Assembly (NCBI RefSeq): GCF_002043005.1
Contig: NZ_CP020330.1
Location: 2,746,001-2,810,000 of the forward strand
DNA: 64,000 bases
Direction of reading: 5' to 3'
Source: Martelella mediterranea DSM 17316
Lineage (GTDB): Bacteria > Pseudomonadota > Alphaproteobacteria > Rhizobiales > Rhizobiaceae
Under the pieces are notes generated by a model. That model had not been told where the DNA came from, ran no database searches, and saw only the letters and a list, made by a program, of their open reading frames with translations. A program made the position numbers and the translations under genes. Positions 34,480 through 43,062 of the stretch are shown piece after piece; the first letter of the stretch is position 1, and each line of letters begins with the position of its first letter.

Positions 34480-37400
34480 CAGCGCCACCTCGGTCGATCG
34501 ACGGCCGCCGCGACCTTGTCATTGAACTGAGCGTCATATTCATCAAGCGCCTGCTTCATGCCTGCATAGGCGGCCTGCCGCGACTTCTGCTCGATCTCCC
34601 GGTCGCCCTGAGCGCCGTCAAGCGAGATGCTGATCGCGATCGACGGCCGCGCGGCCGATCCGGCGTTGTCGTTCGAGGCTGGCGCTGCAAAGGGCAGGCT
34701 CTCGACCACGCCGCCCTTGGCATAGCCGCGCTTGCCAAGCCGCATGGCCTCGACGACGCGCACGCCGCCAGCGCGGGCGATATCGCTCTGCGACCAGACG
34801 ACTTCGCCCTTGTGCACGACGCCGGCCGGTTCATGAACGCCGCCTGGTCCCGTGTAGCCACCGACATTATAAAGCCCGGCCGTTCCGGCGGCGATATTCG
34901 CCCGCGCGATGTCCAATTGCGAGGTTCCGCCGCCGATGCCAAAGAGCGAGCCGAGCGCCGAAAGCAGGCCGCCGCCCGCGCCGCCCGAAGGTTGGTAGGA
35001 GGAGAGAAGGCCACCGAACTGGTTGAGGCCGTTTCCGAGCGTGCCGAGCCCGTCTGTGGCGATCCCCGCATTGCCGGCCAGGCCGGAAAGCGCATTGGCG
35101 GCTTCGGTCGCGCGGCGGACCTGAAGATCGGCGGCATTCGCCCAGGAGAGACCGACGCCGTTCGACGTGTTGCCGGAGAGCATCTGAAGCTGCAGCCCGT
35201 CATCGAGAAGGCGCGAGGCGCCGGTGGCGAGGCCGACATGGCCGCCCATTTCGCCGGCGCCGAGGCCGCGCGTGTTCAACAAAACGTCGCCGCGCATCAG
35301 GCTTGCGGGATCGACCTGAACGCCCCAGTTCTGGAAGGCGTTGGCGACCAGTGAGCCCGAGCCGTCAATACCGACCTGCGCCAGGGCGGAATTGACAAAG
35401 CCCGCGCACCATTGCGTTTGCGCGGCATTGATATCGACGCCGCCGGCACGGAGAAACGCATTGATATCCGAAAGCCCGTTGCTCTCTGTCGCGCCGATCA
35501 GGCCGAAGGCCTTGTCAACGCCGCTTGCCGCCAGACCGCCGCCGAGACCGGCTGCATTGTCATTGGCGGCAAAACCGGAAAGCAGCCCGCCGGCGCCGGA
35601 AGCAATCCCGCCATTGACGATCACGCTTGCCGCCTGGACATTCATGGCGCCGACGCTCTGACCGGTGAAGGCGGAAAACAGGCCGCCCGCCGGCCGGTTC
35701 ATCACGTCGCCAAGCGTGCCGTAATTGGTGCCGAGCCAGGCGTTCTTCAGCGGATTGTTGAGGGTAAGGTCCATCAGGCTCTGGCCGAGCGACGAGGTGA
35801 GATTGTCGAAGATCGAGCCGAAATCGCCGTCCTTGAGGTCCTGGAAGTTGAAGATCGCGTCGATCGCGCTTTCGCCGGCGGATTTAACCTCGCCCCAGGC
35901 ATCGCGCATGCGTTCCAGTTCCGCCGTCTGGTCGGCAATAACCCGGACATTCTGAATACGCTGCTGCGCTTCTTCGCCGCCAAGAGACAGACCTTCGCGG
36001 CGGATCGCCTGCATTTCCTCCAGCACCGCAAGCTCGCGCCGCCGCGCGGTTTCGCTGGCGCCGACAAGGGCGGCCTCAGCGCGGAGCTGCTCGATGCTTT
36101 CGGCATGGTTCAGCGCGCGCTCCCGGCTGGCTTCGGCCCGCTCGACGGCGCTCGCGACCTCGGCCTCGGCGGCGGCAAGGCCCAGCCGGGATTGCGCGGC
36201 CGCGCTATCGAGCGCGATGCCCTCGCGGATGAGCTTCTGCTGTTCCTCGAATACCGCGATCGCGCGCCGGCGCTCGGCCGAGGTTGCGCCGATCAGGCCG
36301 AGCTCAAGCTTCAGCCCGGCAATGCTTTCCTGCCGCGACCGGATTGCATCGCGATTGCTTTCCGCGCGCGCCTCTTCAGCCGCCGCCGCGTAAGCCTCCT
36401 TCAGCCCGGTGACGATCCCTTCGAGCCTGCGCTTTTTCTCGCCCTCGGCCTCGGTGGCTGCAGCGATCAAGGGCCGGAGCTGCAGCTCCTCCTGCAGGAT
36501 GCGATTGGCGTCGGCCGCCGAGAGCGCGCCGGCGGCGACCTGGGCCTCGAGGCTGGCGCGGATCTCGGTCTCGGCATTGATCTGGTCAATCTGGGCTTTT
36601 CCGCTCGCGATCGTGGTTTCGATGACCCGGTCATAGGCGCGCTGGACCTCGGCATCGGCCGTCGCCTGGGCGATCTCCTGACCCTGCAGCTCCAGCCGCT
36701 TGCGCCGCGCCTCCAGCTCGGCCTGGAGCACTGGATTGCGCTCATTGGCGATCTGGATATCGAGCCGGTCGAGATCGTTGAGCCGCGGCTGTTTGGTCAA
36801 AAGCCCGTCGAGCGCGCGCTCCTTGGCTTCGAGCGCCTTGTTGAGACGATCGCCTTCGCCGGCATCGATGTCGGCGGGCGTCAGACTGCCGATCCCGCTC
36901 TGCAAGGCGGCGATCTGGTTCTGATAGGCTTCAACCTGGTTGATCGTCGAAAGCGCCGGCGACGCGTCGGCGATCGTCGAGGCCGCCGTCACTCGCTGGC
37001 GCGCCTCGGCCTCCGCGCGCTTCGTCTCAGCTTCGTTCAAGCGCGATGTCAGAACGCCGATCTGCAACTCGATTTCCGCGACGTCGCGATACATCTGACC
37101 GCGAACGGCGCCGGCGAGAAGCCCGTCATCGGGTCGCCTGATCCGCTCATAGAGCTCGGCCTGCTGTTCCCGCAGCCGCTCCAGCCGCGTTTCATCGGAA
37201 GGGCCGTCGATCATATAGTTGACGCCCGCGCCGACCGCGCCAAAGAGATTGGCCGCGTCCTCCCGCATTGCCTTCCACGCCCGGCCGAGACGCGTCGAGG
37301 CCTCGCCGGCATCGGCGAGTTTCCCAGGCAGTTGATCGAGGATCAGCGCCTGGGCTTCGATCAGCCGGTTCTGTGCGGAGAGATTGCGCACCTGTCGGGC

Positions 37401-38435
37401 TGTCGCGGCATCGATCAGGTTATACTGCCGGGACAATGTGTCGGCCGCCTTGGCGGGATCCGAAAACAGGTCGGCAAGCGCGTCACCGGCTTCGGCCGAG
37501 GCCATGCCCATCGTCGCGGCGAAGTCGTCGGAAAGGCCGATCAGCTTCTCGAAATTCTCCGATCCGATCTTGCCGGTGCGCAGGAACGCCGTCTGCATTG
37601 ACCGCGCCGCGGCGACCGATATGCCGGCTGCCGCGGCGCCGGCTTCGGCCGAGGCCTGCATCTCAGCGGCCGTGCCCGCTACCGTGCGACCAAGGCCGGC
37701 GGCCGCCGTCTCGACCGCCTTGGTCGACGACAGATAGGAGCCGTAGGCGGCTGCGCCGATTCCGACGGCGGCCGTCAGTCCGCCAATGCCGAGCGTGACC
37801 GGATTGATCAACCTTGTCAGCCCGCCGAGGATCGACCCGAAATCCTTCAGCGCCATGTTGACGCCGCCCTGGCCGGCATAGAGCTGGACGATCTGAGGCC
37901 CTTGCTGCGCCATGATCATCGCCGGGTTCATGCCCATGGCGGCCGTCTGGCCGATGTCGAAGAGCTGGTAGGTGAGGTTCTGGCGGCGAAAGCGCGCGCC
38001 GTTGTCGTTGACGCCCGCGAGGCCGCCCATTGCCGTGCGGCCCTTGATGCTGTCGATCGCGGCAAGCGTCGCCTGGCGCTGGCGGCTGATGGCGGTGGTC
38101 ATCTCATCGGTCGAGATCGCCCCGAGGCGCTGGGCCTCGCGGATCTCCGCTACCTCCTGACGATAGCGCTGGGTGACCGCGAACAGCGGATTATACTTCG
38201 CGCGCAAACCGTCGAGCTGGGCGCCATAGGCGGCAATGTCTTCGCCGCGATTGCGGTTCGCGCTCTGGGCGCGTCCGAGGCCGGTGGTCGCCTCGACCAG
38301 GCGCTGGACATGCGGCTCCGCCGATCGGGCCGCCGCGCCCGTCGCATCGAAATCGCTTTGCGTCTCTTTGAGACCGCGCCTTGCGTCCGAATTATCGACG
38401 GCGAGGAGGATCGAGGCTTTCATCGGCTGGGCCAT
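34479..38435 (-). CDS. Tail tape measure protein with embedded Cys/His peptidase domain
   Basis: A 1318-residue protein, the longest gene of the prophage. The N-terminal part has MKASILLAVDNSDARRGLKETQSDFD of the lambda-H/TMP type, then transmembrane-like Gly/Ala stretches (about 190-260), and then about 500 residues of long coiled coil rich in Ala, Glu and Arg. At about residues 1000-1090 lies a TIGR02594/CHAP-like peptidoglycan hydrolase with QTQWCAGFVNSAL (Cys) and GEMGGHVGLATG (His). The C terminus binds the tail tip region. The tape measure sets tail length and is ejected; the hydrolase would open the wall at entry. The ATG at 38435 has GGAGG six bases upstream. Confidence 0.88.
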   Translation of the reverse strand: MAQPMKASILLAVDNSDARRGLKETQSDFDATGAAARSAEPHVQRLVEATTGLGRAQSANRNRGEDIAAYGAQLDGLRAKYNPLFAVTQRYRQEVAEIREAQRLGAISTDEMTTAISRQRQATLAAIDSIKGRTAMGGLAGVNDNGARFRRQNLTYQLFDIGQTAAMGMNPAMIMAQQGPQIVQLYAGQGGVNMALKDFGSILGGLTRLINPVTLGIGGLTAAVGIGAAAYGSYLSSTKAVETAAAGLGRTVAGTAAEMQASAEAGAAAAGISVAAARSMQTAFLRTGKIGSENFEKLIGLSDDFAATMGMASAEAGDALADLFSDPAKAADTLSRQYNLIDAATARQVRNLSAQNRLIEAQALILDQLPGKLADAGEASTRLGRAWKAMREDAANLFGAVGAGVNYMIDGPSDETRLERLREQQAELYERIRRPDDGLLAGAVRGQMYRDVAEIELQIGVLTSRLNEAETKRAEAEARQRVTAASTIADASPALSTINQVEAYQNQIAALQSGIGSLTPADIDAGEGDRLNKALEAKERALDGLLTKQPRLNDLDRLDIQIANERNPVLQAELEARRKRLELQGQEIAQATADAEVQRAYDRVIETTIASGKAQIDQINAETEIRASLEAQVAAGALSAADANRILQEELQLRPLIAAATEAEGEKKRRLEGIVTGLKEAYAAAAEEARAESNRDAIRSRQESIAGLKLELGLIGATSAERRRAIAVFEEQQKLIREGIALDSAAAQSRLGLAAAEAEVASAVERAEASRERALNHAESIEQLRAEAALVGASETARRRELAVLEEMQAIRREGLSLGGEEAQQRIQNVRVIADQTAELERMRDAWGEVKSAGESAIDAIFNFQDLKDGDFGSIFDNLTSSLGQSLMDLTLNNPLKNAWLGTNYGTLGDVMNRPAGGLFSAFTGQSVGAMNVQAASVIVNGGIASGAGGLLSGFAANDNAAGLGGGLAASGVDKAFGLIGATESNGLSDINAFLRAGGVDINAAQTQWCAGFVNSALAQVGIDGSGSLVANAFQNWGVQVDPASLMRGDVLLNTRGLGAGEMGGHVGLATGASRLLDDGLQLQMLSGNTSNGVGLSWANAADLQVRRATEAANALSGLAGNAGIATDGLGTLGNGLNQFGGLLSSYQPSGGAGGGLLSALGSLFGIGGGTSQLDIARANIAAGTAGLYNVGGYTGPGGVHEPAGVVHKGEVVWSQSDIARAGGVRVVEAMRLGKRGYAKGGVVESLPFAAPASNDNAGSAARPSIAISISLDGAQGDREIEQKSRQAAYAGMKQALDEYDAQFNDKVAAAVDRPRWR

Positions 38436-38803
38436 CATTCGCCTCCGTTCAGGATGGCAAGTGCCTCGGCTTCCATGGTCCGAAGATCGGCGAACACCGC
38501 GTCGGGCATCCCCTGCCGGCGCATGGCGACGTCGACGGCATTGTAATCGAGCCCGAGCCAGATCATGCCGGCCATGGTCGCCGCGACGCGCCATTGCGTC
38601 TCGACGGCCAGAAAGCCCAGCATGCTGTCGCGATTGTCCGCCATGATCTCGATTGCCTCGGCCTCAAATGCATCCGGCGCGACCTCGACCGTCACGCCCA
38701 TTTTCTGGAAATCCGCCGCCGTTTCGTCATCAACCGAAACCGGCGCGCGCGTCTCCGTCTTGCCGGCCCGCGCCAAAGCCCAGGCGCGGGCCGCCGCCTT
38801 CAG
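38435..38803 (-). CDS. DUF1799 protein, T-like part of the tail assembly chaperone (made by -1 frameshift)
   Basis: A 122-codon frame encoding a DUF1799-type protein (VSVDDETAADFQKMGVTVE, RVAATMAGMIWLGLDYNAVDVAMRR). It has no ATG, GTG or TTG at the proper place near its beginning and is open upstream into the preceding gene. At the end of that gene, the sequence GGGAAAC in the correct codon phase would let ribosomes slip by -1 into this frame, giving one fused protein of about 246 residues like lambda GT. A separate start (CTG at 38803, or an internal TTG) is the less likely alternative. It lies directly before the tape measure, as GT does. Confidence 0.75.
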   Translation of the reverse strand: MKAAARAWALARAGKTETRAPVSVDDETAADFQKMGVTVEVAPDAFEAEAIEIMADNRDSMLGFLAVETQWRVAATMAGMIWLGLDYNAVDVAMRRQGMPDAVFADLRTMEAEALAILNGGE

Positions 38804-39174
38804 TTTCCCAGGCGGGCTTCCTCGCCGTTCAGACTGTCGGCATAGGCGCTGTAGACGGCCTGGCGAAACCAGGACTGATTGATGGCGCGGCCGAAATTGT
38901 CGGCGTTGAAGGTGAGGGCGCGTTCGTCGTCGTCTTCGACGCCGCGCCAATCCTTGCAGACGTCGAAGAGCTGCTTGCGCTCATGCTCCATGCGCTCGCG
39001 CGGCGCGGTCAGCTTGGCGGCCCCCTCCAGACGGGCGATTGCCTTGTCCTGGCTTTCCGGCTCGAACAGGATTTCCAGCTCATAGGTGACGAACTTGCCC
39101 GGATTGTCGGTGTCGGGCATGCGCACCTTGACCGGCCACCAGTAGCGATTGGTCTCGTTGAGGATGAATTTCAT
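38800..39174 (-). CDS. Tail assembly chaperone, G-like
   Basis: A 124-residue protein beginning MKFILNETNRYWWPVKVRMPD, with a helical second half (EHERKQLFDVCKDWRGVEDDDE). It sits between the tail tube and DUF1799/tape-measure genes, which is the position of the lambda G chaperone that coats the tape measure during tail assembly. Its last codons are CTG GGA AAC TGA, containing a -1 slippery heptamer immediately before the stop. The ATG at 39174 has AAGAGAGCC upstream, a moderate site. Confidence 0.75.
   Translation of the reverse strand: MKFILNETNRYWWPVKVRMPDTDNPGKFVTYELEILFEPESQDKAIARLEGAAKLTAPRERMEHERKQLFDVCKDWRGVEDDDERALTFNADNFGRAINQSWFRQAVYSAYADSLNGEEARLGN
38803..38809 (-). promoter_or_regulatory. 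-1 programmed frameshift site GGGAAAC
   Basis: On the minus strand the heptamer G-GGA-AAC is in zero-frame phase (ctG GGA AAC TGA) and abuts the stop codon of the G-like gene. It fits the X-XXY-YYZ rule exactly and differs only in the last base from the lambda site GGGAAAG. Slippage back by one base continues as CTG AAG GCG GCG, the frame of the DUF1799 protein, joining the two as in lambda G/GT. Confidence 0.8.
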
Positions 39175-39230
39175 GACGGCTCTCTTTTGAAAGGGCTTCA
39201 AAGGGTCTTTGAAGGGCGCTTGAAGGGGCT

Positions 39231-40160
39231 TCAGCGGATGGTGATTTTCAGCTCGTCGAGGCCCGCGACAGGGCAAAGGCCAAGCGGCAGCGAATAGTTG
39301 ACGATGTTGTTGGTCTGGCCTTGCGTCGGCTTACCGATCTCGACCGCCGGTGCTGCGATCTCGACGATATTGCCGGCCGTCGTGCCATGAACGAGGGAAA
39401 GCGCGCCGCGCGTGCGGTTGCGGGCGGCGTCAAACCAGTTGATCTCGGCAAGGCTCTTGGCCTCGACAACGGCCGTGCCGGTCGCGGAACGATCCGAGAT
39501 CGCCACCAGCTCGTCGCCGATCAGGAAGCGCGGCGTGACCGTGTTGCCGAGATCGAGCGCGAGGCTTTCGGCAACCGACGACCAGCCGTGAAGCGTCATC
39601 GTCGTGTTCGCCTTGGAGACCGCGAGCGGCGTCTTCCAGCCGACCTGAGAAACGGCCGGCATGGCGCCGATGTCCGAGATCGTGCCGATCAGCCCGGTCA
39701 TGGTGACGGTGTAATGCGGGATCTGCGATGGCGTGAAGTTCAGCCGCATCGTGCCGCGCGCGCCGAGCAGAACATGCTGGACCTTGTCGGAGATGAAGTA
39801 GATCGAGGCAGACTCTTCCTCGTCCTCGATGATCTCGTATTCGACCGAGGTTCCGGCCGTGACCGTCTGGGCAAGGCCGCAGGCCCGCAGGATCGCGTCA
39901 TATTTCGGGGCGGTGCCCGCTGTGCCGGAGCCCGCGATCTCGATGTCAAACTGCAGCGTCGCGTATTGCCCGGTGATGATCATGCCCTGATTGCCGAGAA
40001 AGGGCAGGATCAGGTCGCGGCTCACTTCCTGGCCTTCAAGCGGCGTGAAGGTTACGTTGGAAAAGATCATCGCGTCGGCGGCCGCCGGCGCGGCGTCGCT
40101 GGCATAATCCTCCTCGATCTTCACCAGGGCGGCCATTTTCTTGTAGCGGCGGACGGCCAT
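39231..40160 (-). CDS. Major tail tube protein
   Basis: A 309-residue protein containing alternating beta-type sequence: MIITGQYATLQFDIEIAGSGTAGTAPKYDAILRACGL, IYFISDKVQHVLLGARGTMRLNF, HYTVTMTGLIG, and a C-terminal Ig-like region, VEIGKPTQGQTNNIVNYSLPLGLCPV. The pattern matches tail tube subunits of siphophages, such as the lambda V/HK97 type with a C-terminal added domain. It has a strong AAAGGAGCC ribosome binding site. No sheath gene accompanies it, indicating a flexible non-contractile tail. Confidence 0.8.
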   Translation of the reverse strand: MAVRRYKKMAALVKIEEDYASDAAPAAADAMIFSNVTFTPLEGQEVSRDLILPFLGNQGMIITGQYATLQFDIEIAGSGTAGTAPKYDAILRACGLAQTVTAGTSVEYEIIEDEEESASIYFISDKVQHVLLGARGTMRLNFTPSQIPHYTVTMTGLIGTISDIGAMPAVSQVGWKTPLAVSKANTTMTLHGWSSVAESLALDLGNTVTPRFLIGDELVAISDRSATGTAVVEAKSLAEINWFDAARNRTRGALSLVHGTTAGNIVEIAAPAVEIGKPTQGQTNNIVNYSLPLGLCPVAGLDELKITIR

Positions 40161-40162
40161 GG

Positions 40163-40306
40163 TCAGGCTCCTTTGTTCTTCGTCGTCTCGGCCTGAGCCT
40201 CAGAGCGGGTTTCCGTTTCGGCGTTAGCCGCGGGCTTTGCCGCCGGCGTCAGCTTTCCGGTCTTCGGATCGCGGACGTAGCATCCGCCTTTGGTCGGTCG
40301 TTTCAC
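40163..40306 (-). CDS. Small basic prophage protein (DUF2635-like)
   Basis: A 47-residue frame with GTG start at 40306, preceded by GGGAG at a 6-nt spacing and overlapping the upstream stop by 4 bp (GTGA). The stop at 40163 is followed directly by the tail tube gene, whose AGGAG lies within this gene's last codons. The protein begins VKRPTKGGCYVRDPKTGKLTP and ends in a charged Ala/Glu/Lys tail. The VRDPxTGKL motif recalls the short DUF2635 (Mu gp38) proteins found before the tail sheath/tube gene. The length and coupling support it being real. Confidence 0.6.
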   Translation of the reverse strand: MKRPTKGGCYVRDPKTGKLTPAAKPAANAETETRSEAQAETTKNKGA

Positions 40307-40728
40307 GTGTCGCTCCCTTCAAGAAACCGGCTTGTCTGCCAGGTCTGGACATAGATGCTCGCGCCGTTTCCAAGTGCCGTTGCCTGTCCGCCGACGAGCT
40401 CCAGCGGCTCCTCGGCCGAGGGCGGTGCCCAGCCGGCAAGCGCCCGCTCGATCGCGGATCGGAAATCGTCGAAGGCAAGCGCCCGCTTTCCGCCGCGCGC
40501 GTCGTATTGGCGGATGACGAAGGCGACCAGGAACTGGACCGCCACCATCTGCAGATGCCCGCCGGTGGCGCGCTGGTTAGGCTCGGCGCGCTCTCGATAG
40601 GGCAGCACGAAGGCCGTGCCGCTCTTCGGCGCCGTTGCCTTCGTCAGACGCTCGATGTCCTCGGCCGGCAGTGCGTCGGCGAGCTCCGGCGCGGCATCCT
40701 TCAGCCGAGTAACGATTTCCGCGATCAC
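40303..40728 (-). CDS. Tail terminator-like protein (Mu gp37 type)
   Basis: A 141-residue protein starting with GTG at 40728 (overlap GTGA with the gp36-like gene). It has an alpha/beta mix with GTAFVLPYRERAEPNQRATGGHLQMVAVQFLVAFVIRQYD and a C-terminal YVQTWQTSRFLE. The shape and the position between gp36-like and tail tube genes match the phage tail terminator/gp37 proteins that cap the tail tube and join it to the head. The upstream in-frame extension is out of register with any real coding sequence. Confidence 0.7.
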   Translation of the reverse strand: MIAEIVTRLKDAAPELADALPAEDIERLTKATAPKSGTAFVLPYRERAEPNQRATGGHLQMVAVQFLVAFVIRQYDARGGKRALAFDDFRSAIERALAGWAPPSAEEPLELVGGQATALGNGASIYVQTWQTSRFLEGSDT

Positions 40729-41150
40729 AACCAGCCCTCCAGTCGATCCTTCGAGAAGGCTGGCTCCGGCCCGGTGATCCCGACATCGCCGGACTTCGAG
40801 GAGGCGGGATCGTCGCCGCTTGGAAGCGGCAGTCTGATCCGGCCGGACGAGACCTTTTCGAGATCGGCGTTCGCGGCTTTCCAGTCGCGCACGACATGAT
40901 CGGGCGCGCCGTCGCGGTGGAGGTGATAGCGGGCGATCGAGACCGCCCAGCCATTGACCTGTGACGGAACGACGGCGAGCGGCAGGCGGTAGCGCACGGC
41001 GAGATAGCCGTCGATCGCGCTTGCCGCGTCGGCGATCGCCTTGGCGACCACGTCGGGATCGGCAACGCCATCGCCGTCGCGATCGGCCACCATAAGGATT
41101 TCGTCCTGGCCGGCGCGTTCGATCAGATCGTCGAGGGTGGCGTAGTCCAT
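40725..41150 (-). CDS. DUF1320 head-completion protein (Mu gp36 type)
   Basis: A 141-residue protein matching the gp36/DUF1320 layout: YATLDDLIERAGQDEILMVADRD, AIADAASAIDGYLAVRYRLPL and WAVSIARYHLHRD. It is related to head-tail connector proteins that join the portal to the tail. The ATG at 41150 has GGAG 5 nt upstream; a GTG two codons earlier overlaps the upstream stop. It is cotranslated with the terminator-like gene. Confidence 0.82.
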   Translation of the reverse strand: MDYATLDDLIERAGQDEILMVADRDGDGVADPDVVAKAIADAASAIDGYLAVRYRLPLAVVPSQVNGWAVSIARYHLHRDGAPDHVVRDWKAANADLEKVSSGRIRLPLPSGDDPASSKSGDVGITGPEPAFSKDRLEGWL

Positions 41151-41152
41151 GC

Positions 41153-41647
41153 TCACTCCGTCTCGACTGGCGTGCCGTGATCCCAGACGGACGAAACCGC
41201 GCCGAGGCCGGCGAGCTCATCATGGTCGGCGCGGGTGACGGTCACGCGGCCGCCATGCGGAATGCGCTTGCCCTTGAAGCGGATCGTCTTGAACACGATG
41301 AAGCGGCGTAGGTTCGGCTTGGGTGGCGTGCCAAGCACGGCATCCAGGATCGCATTCGCCTGGGACGTGCTCAAACCTGCACTCGGCTGTCCGGAGGGCA
41401 AAGCCGTTTCTTCTGGTTTCTCGATCGGCTTATCGGCGGCGTTGTCATCGGCATTCGCTGCCTGGCCTTCCGCATCCGGAGTAACGGAAGCCGGCGTGGC
41501 ATCCGCCTTTGGACCTTCCGTCTCTGCATCCGCAGGCGCGGCGGAACTACCGTTTGCGTCGGTGCTGACGTTGTCACTCGATGCTGCGGCATCGGCTGTC
41601 GCCTTCGCGTCTTCCTCGGGTTTCTCTGCCTTTTTCCGTCCTGCCAT
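41153..41647 (-). CDS. Mu gp35-like protein with low-complexity N terminus
   Basis: A 164-residue protein. The first about 90 residues are an Ala/Asp/Glu/Pro-rich, probably disordered segment. The last 60, FIVFKTIRFKGKRIPHGGRVTVTRADHDELAGLGAVSSV, resemble the HI1506/Mu gp35 proteins encoded right after the capsid gene. It has a good AGGAGG site. The function is unknown; proteins of this position may be minor head proteins. Confidence 0.7.
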   Translation of the reverse strand: MAGRKKAEKPEEDAKATADAAASSDNVSTDANGSSAAPADAETEGPKADATPASVTPDAEGQAANADDNAADKPIEKPEETALPSGQPSAGLSTSQANAILDAVLGTPPKPNLRRFIVFKTIRFKGKRIPHGGRVTVTRADHDELAGLGAVSSVWDHGTPVETE

Positions 41648-41676
41648 TATGGCCTCCTGATCGTAGGGATTGGTGT

Positions 41677-41699
41677 CGCCCGGCTTTTTTCGCCGGGCG
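41677..41699 (-). terminator. Hairpin between capsid and gp35-like genes
   Basis: CGCCCGGC-ttttttc-GCCGGGCG forms an 8-bp stem in the 65-bp gap between the two genes. On the minus strand the loop is A-rich and no T-run follows, so it may reduce read-through after the highly expressed capsid gene or stabilise its mRNA end rather than terminate fully. Confidence 0.5.
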
Positions 41700-41712
41700 T
41701 ACGGGTCTGGCC

Positions 41713-42645
41713 TCAGGCGACGTTTTCGAAGAAGTAGCCAAGGTCCGGCGCGGAGATGACTTCCTTCACGCTCTCGCCGGAGCGGACGCGATCGGAGCCG
41801 CGCAGGCCGATCTTCGGTTCGGGGATCGAGCCGGAAACGCGGGTGCCGAACTGCGCCGTCCAGCCGAAGGTCGGCGTCGCCGAAACGCTGTCGGCAAGAC
41901 CCGCCTTGTGGAACAGCGTGCAGTGATTGCCCCAGCAGCGCCGGCGCTGAACCTGCTGACCGGGCTTGGCGATATTGACCCAGCCTTCGCCGATGATGAT
42001 GTCGTCGAGCTCAAGCAGGTCGGCGACCGCGCGCTTGTTGGCATAGCCGTCGGCGGCGCCGGACGGGGTAAGCGCCCGCAAGACGCTCTGATTGGTGCGA
42101 AGCGCCGTCCAGGAGCCGCGCCCCATCACCGCATTGTTGGGCCGCATGACCATACTGTCGGCGGCTTCGGCAAAGGCGATGATCGGCTTGGAGTCCGGGC
42201 TCGTCCATTTGTCCGCGCCGGCAAGCGTTTCCTTGTTGTCGTCGCCGTAAAGATCGGGATCGAAAACCCTATTGGCGACGCGTACCTCGCGATCGAGCAG
42301 CACCAGATCGATCAGGCGCTGGGCGGCGAAGGCGCGCGGATCGTAGCCCGCCGGCGCATTGGCGCTGTCGGCGATCGGCACGACGTCATCGAGGCCGTAA
42401 TCCTCGGTGCGGTCTTCCTTCTCCTTCGCCTCGAACTCGACTTCGTTGGGCGAGGATTTGCGGCCGACTTTGGTGTCGTGCAGCGTGATGAACTGGCCGA
42501 AGTCGAAGAACCACCACTTGAACTGCTCGCGCGGCAGAAGCGGGCTGAGGCGCGGAAGAACCTGATCGGCGATGAGCGCGCCATTCTTGTAAGCCTGGAC
42601 GATGCCGACAAGAACGGGATCGACGGGAAAGGGCTGACCGGACAT
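41713..42645 (-). CDS. Major capsid protein (E family)
   Basis: A 310-residue HK97-fold-type protein of the lambda gpE-like group. It has DPVLVGIVQAYKNGALIADQVLPRL, KWWFFDFGQFITLHDTKVGRKSSPNEVEFE, a P-domain helix region around ADSMVMRPNNAVMGRGSW, and VISAPDLGYFFENVA at the end. The order protease, decoration protein, capsid agrees. It assembles the icosahedral shell. CAGGAG precedes the ATG. Confidence 0.85.
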   Translation of the reverse strand: MSGQPFPVDPVLVGIVQAYKNGALIADQVLPRLSPLLPREQFKWWFFDFGQFITLHDTKVGRKSSPNEVEFEAKEKEDRTEDYGLDDVVPIADSANAPAGYDPRAFAAQRLIDLVLLDREVRVANRVFDPDLYGDDNKETLAGADKWTSPDSKPIIAFAEAADSMVMRPNNAVMGRGSWTALRTNQSVLRALTPSGAADGYANKRAVADLLELDDIIIGEGWVNIAKPGQQVQRRRCWGNHCTLFHKAGLADSVSATPTFGWTAQFGTRVSGSIPEPKIGLRGSDRVRSGESVKEVISAPDLGYFFENVA

Positions 42646-42671
42646 TGATTGCTCCTGGGAAAGGTTTGGGG

Positions 42672-43052
42672 TTAGGCCGCAGCGCCAGTCAGCGTGCCGC
42701 GTTGAACGATGGCGCGGGCGAAATCACCGCTTTCGGCGCCGGTGAGGAGATAGCCGGCAGTTGCGGCATTCACGCCTTCGGCCGGCGCTGCGGCAATGGC
42801 CGCGCCATTGGCATCGGCCGTGATCGGATCGCCCGGCATGATGTCGCCGCCGCAGACCACTTCGGCCGGGCCGAACAGCACGACATCGATGCGCTGGCCG
42901 GCGGTCGCGCCGGAGGGAATGTCAACGACGCCGGCGATCGGATCGTCCGGGCTGGTGGCAAGCGCCACCTCGCCATCATTGGCGGTGAAGGCGACCAGGC
43001 GGCGGTGGCCGATCGCGCCGGCCGCGACGAAGGTCTTGACGATACGGGTCAT
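42672..43052 (-). CDS. Capsid decoration (cement) protein
   Basis: A 126-residue beta-rich protein: RRLVAFTANDGEVALATSPDDPIAGVVDIPSGATAGQRIDVVLFGPAEVVCGGDIMPGDPITAD, and GYLLTGAESGDFARAIVQRGTLTG at the end. This matches the DUF2190-like/gpD-type head decoration proteins that stabilise the expanded shell. It lies between protease and capsid genes with a GAGG ribosome binding site. Confidence 0.78.
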   Translation of the reverse strand: MTRIVKTFVAAGAIGHRRLVAFTANDGEVALATSPDDPIAGVVDIPSGATAGQRIDVVLFGPAEVVCGGDIMPGDPITADANGAAIAAAPAEGVNAATAGYLLTGAESGDFARAIVQRGTLTGAAA

Positions 43053-43062
43053 GAAAAAATCC

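Noticed and set aside
35412..37601. 729-codon plus-strand open frame opposite the tape measure gene
   Set aside because: It results from the codon bias of the long coiled-coil gene; no family, no start context.
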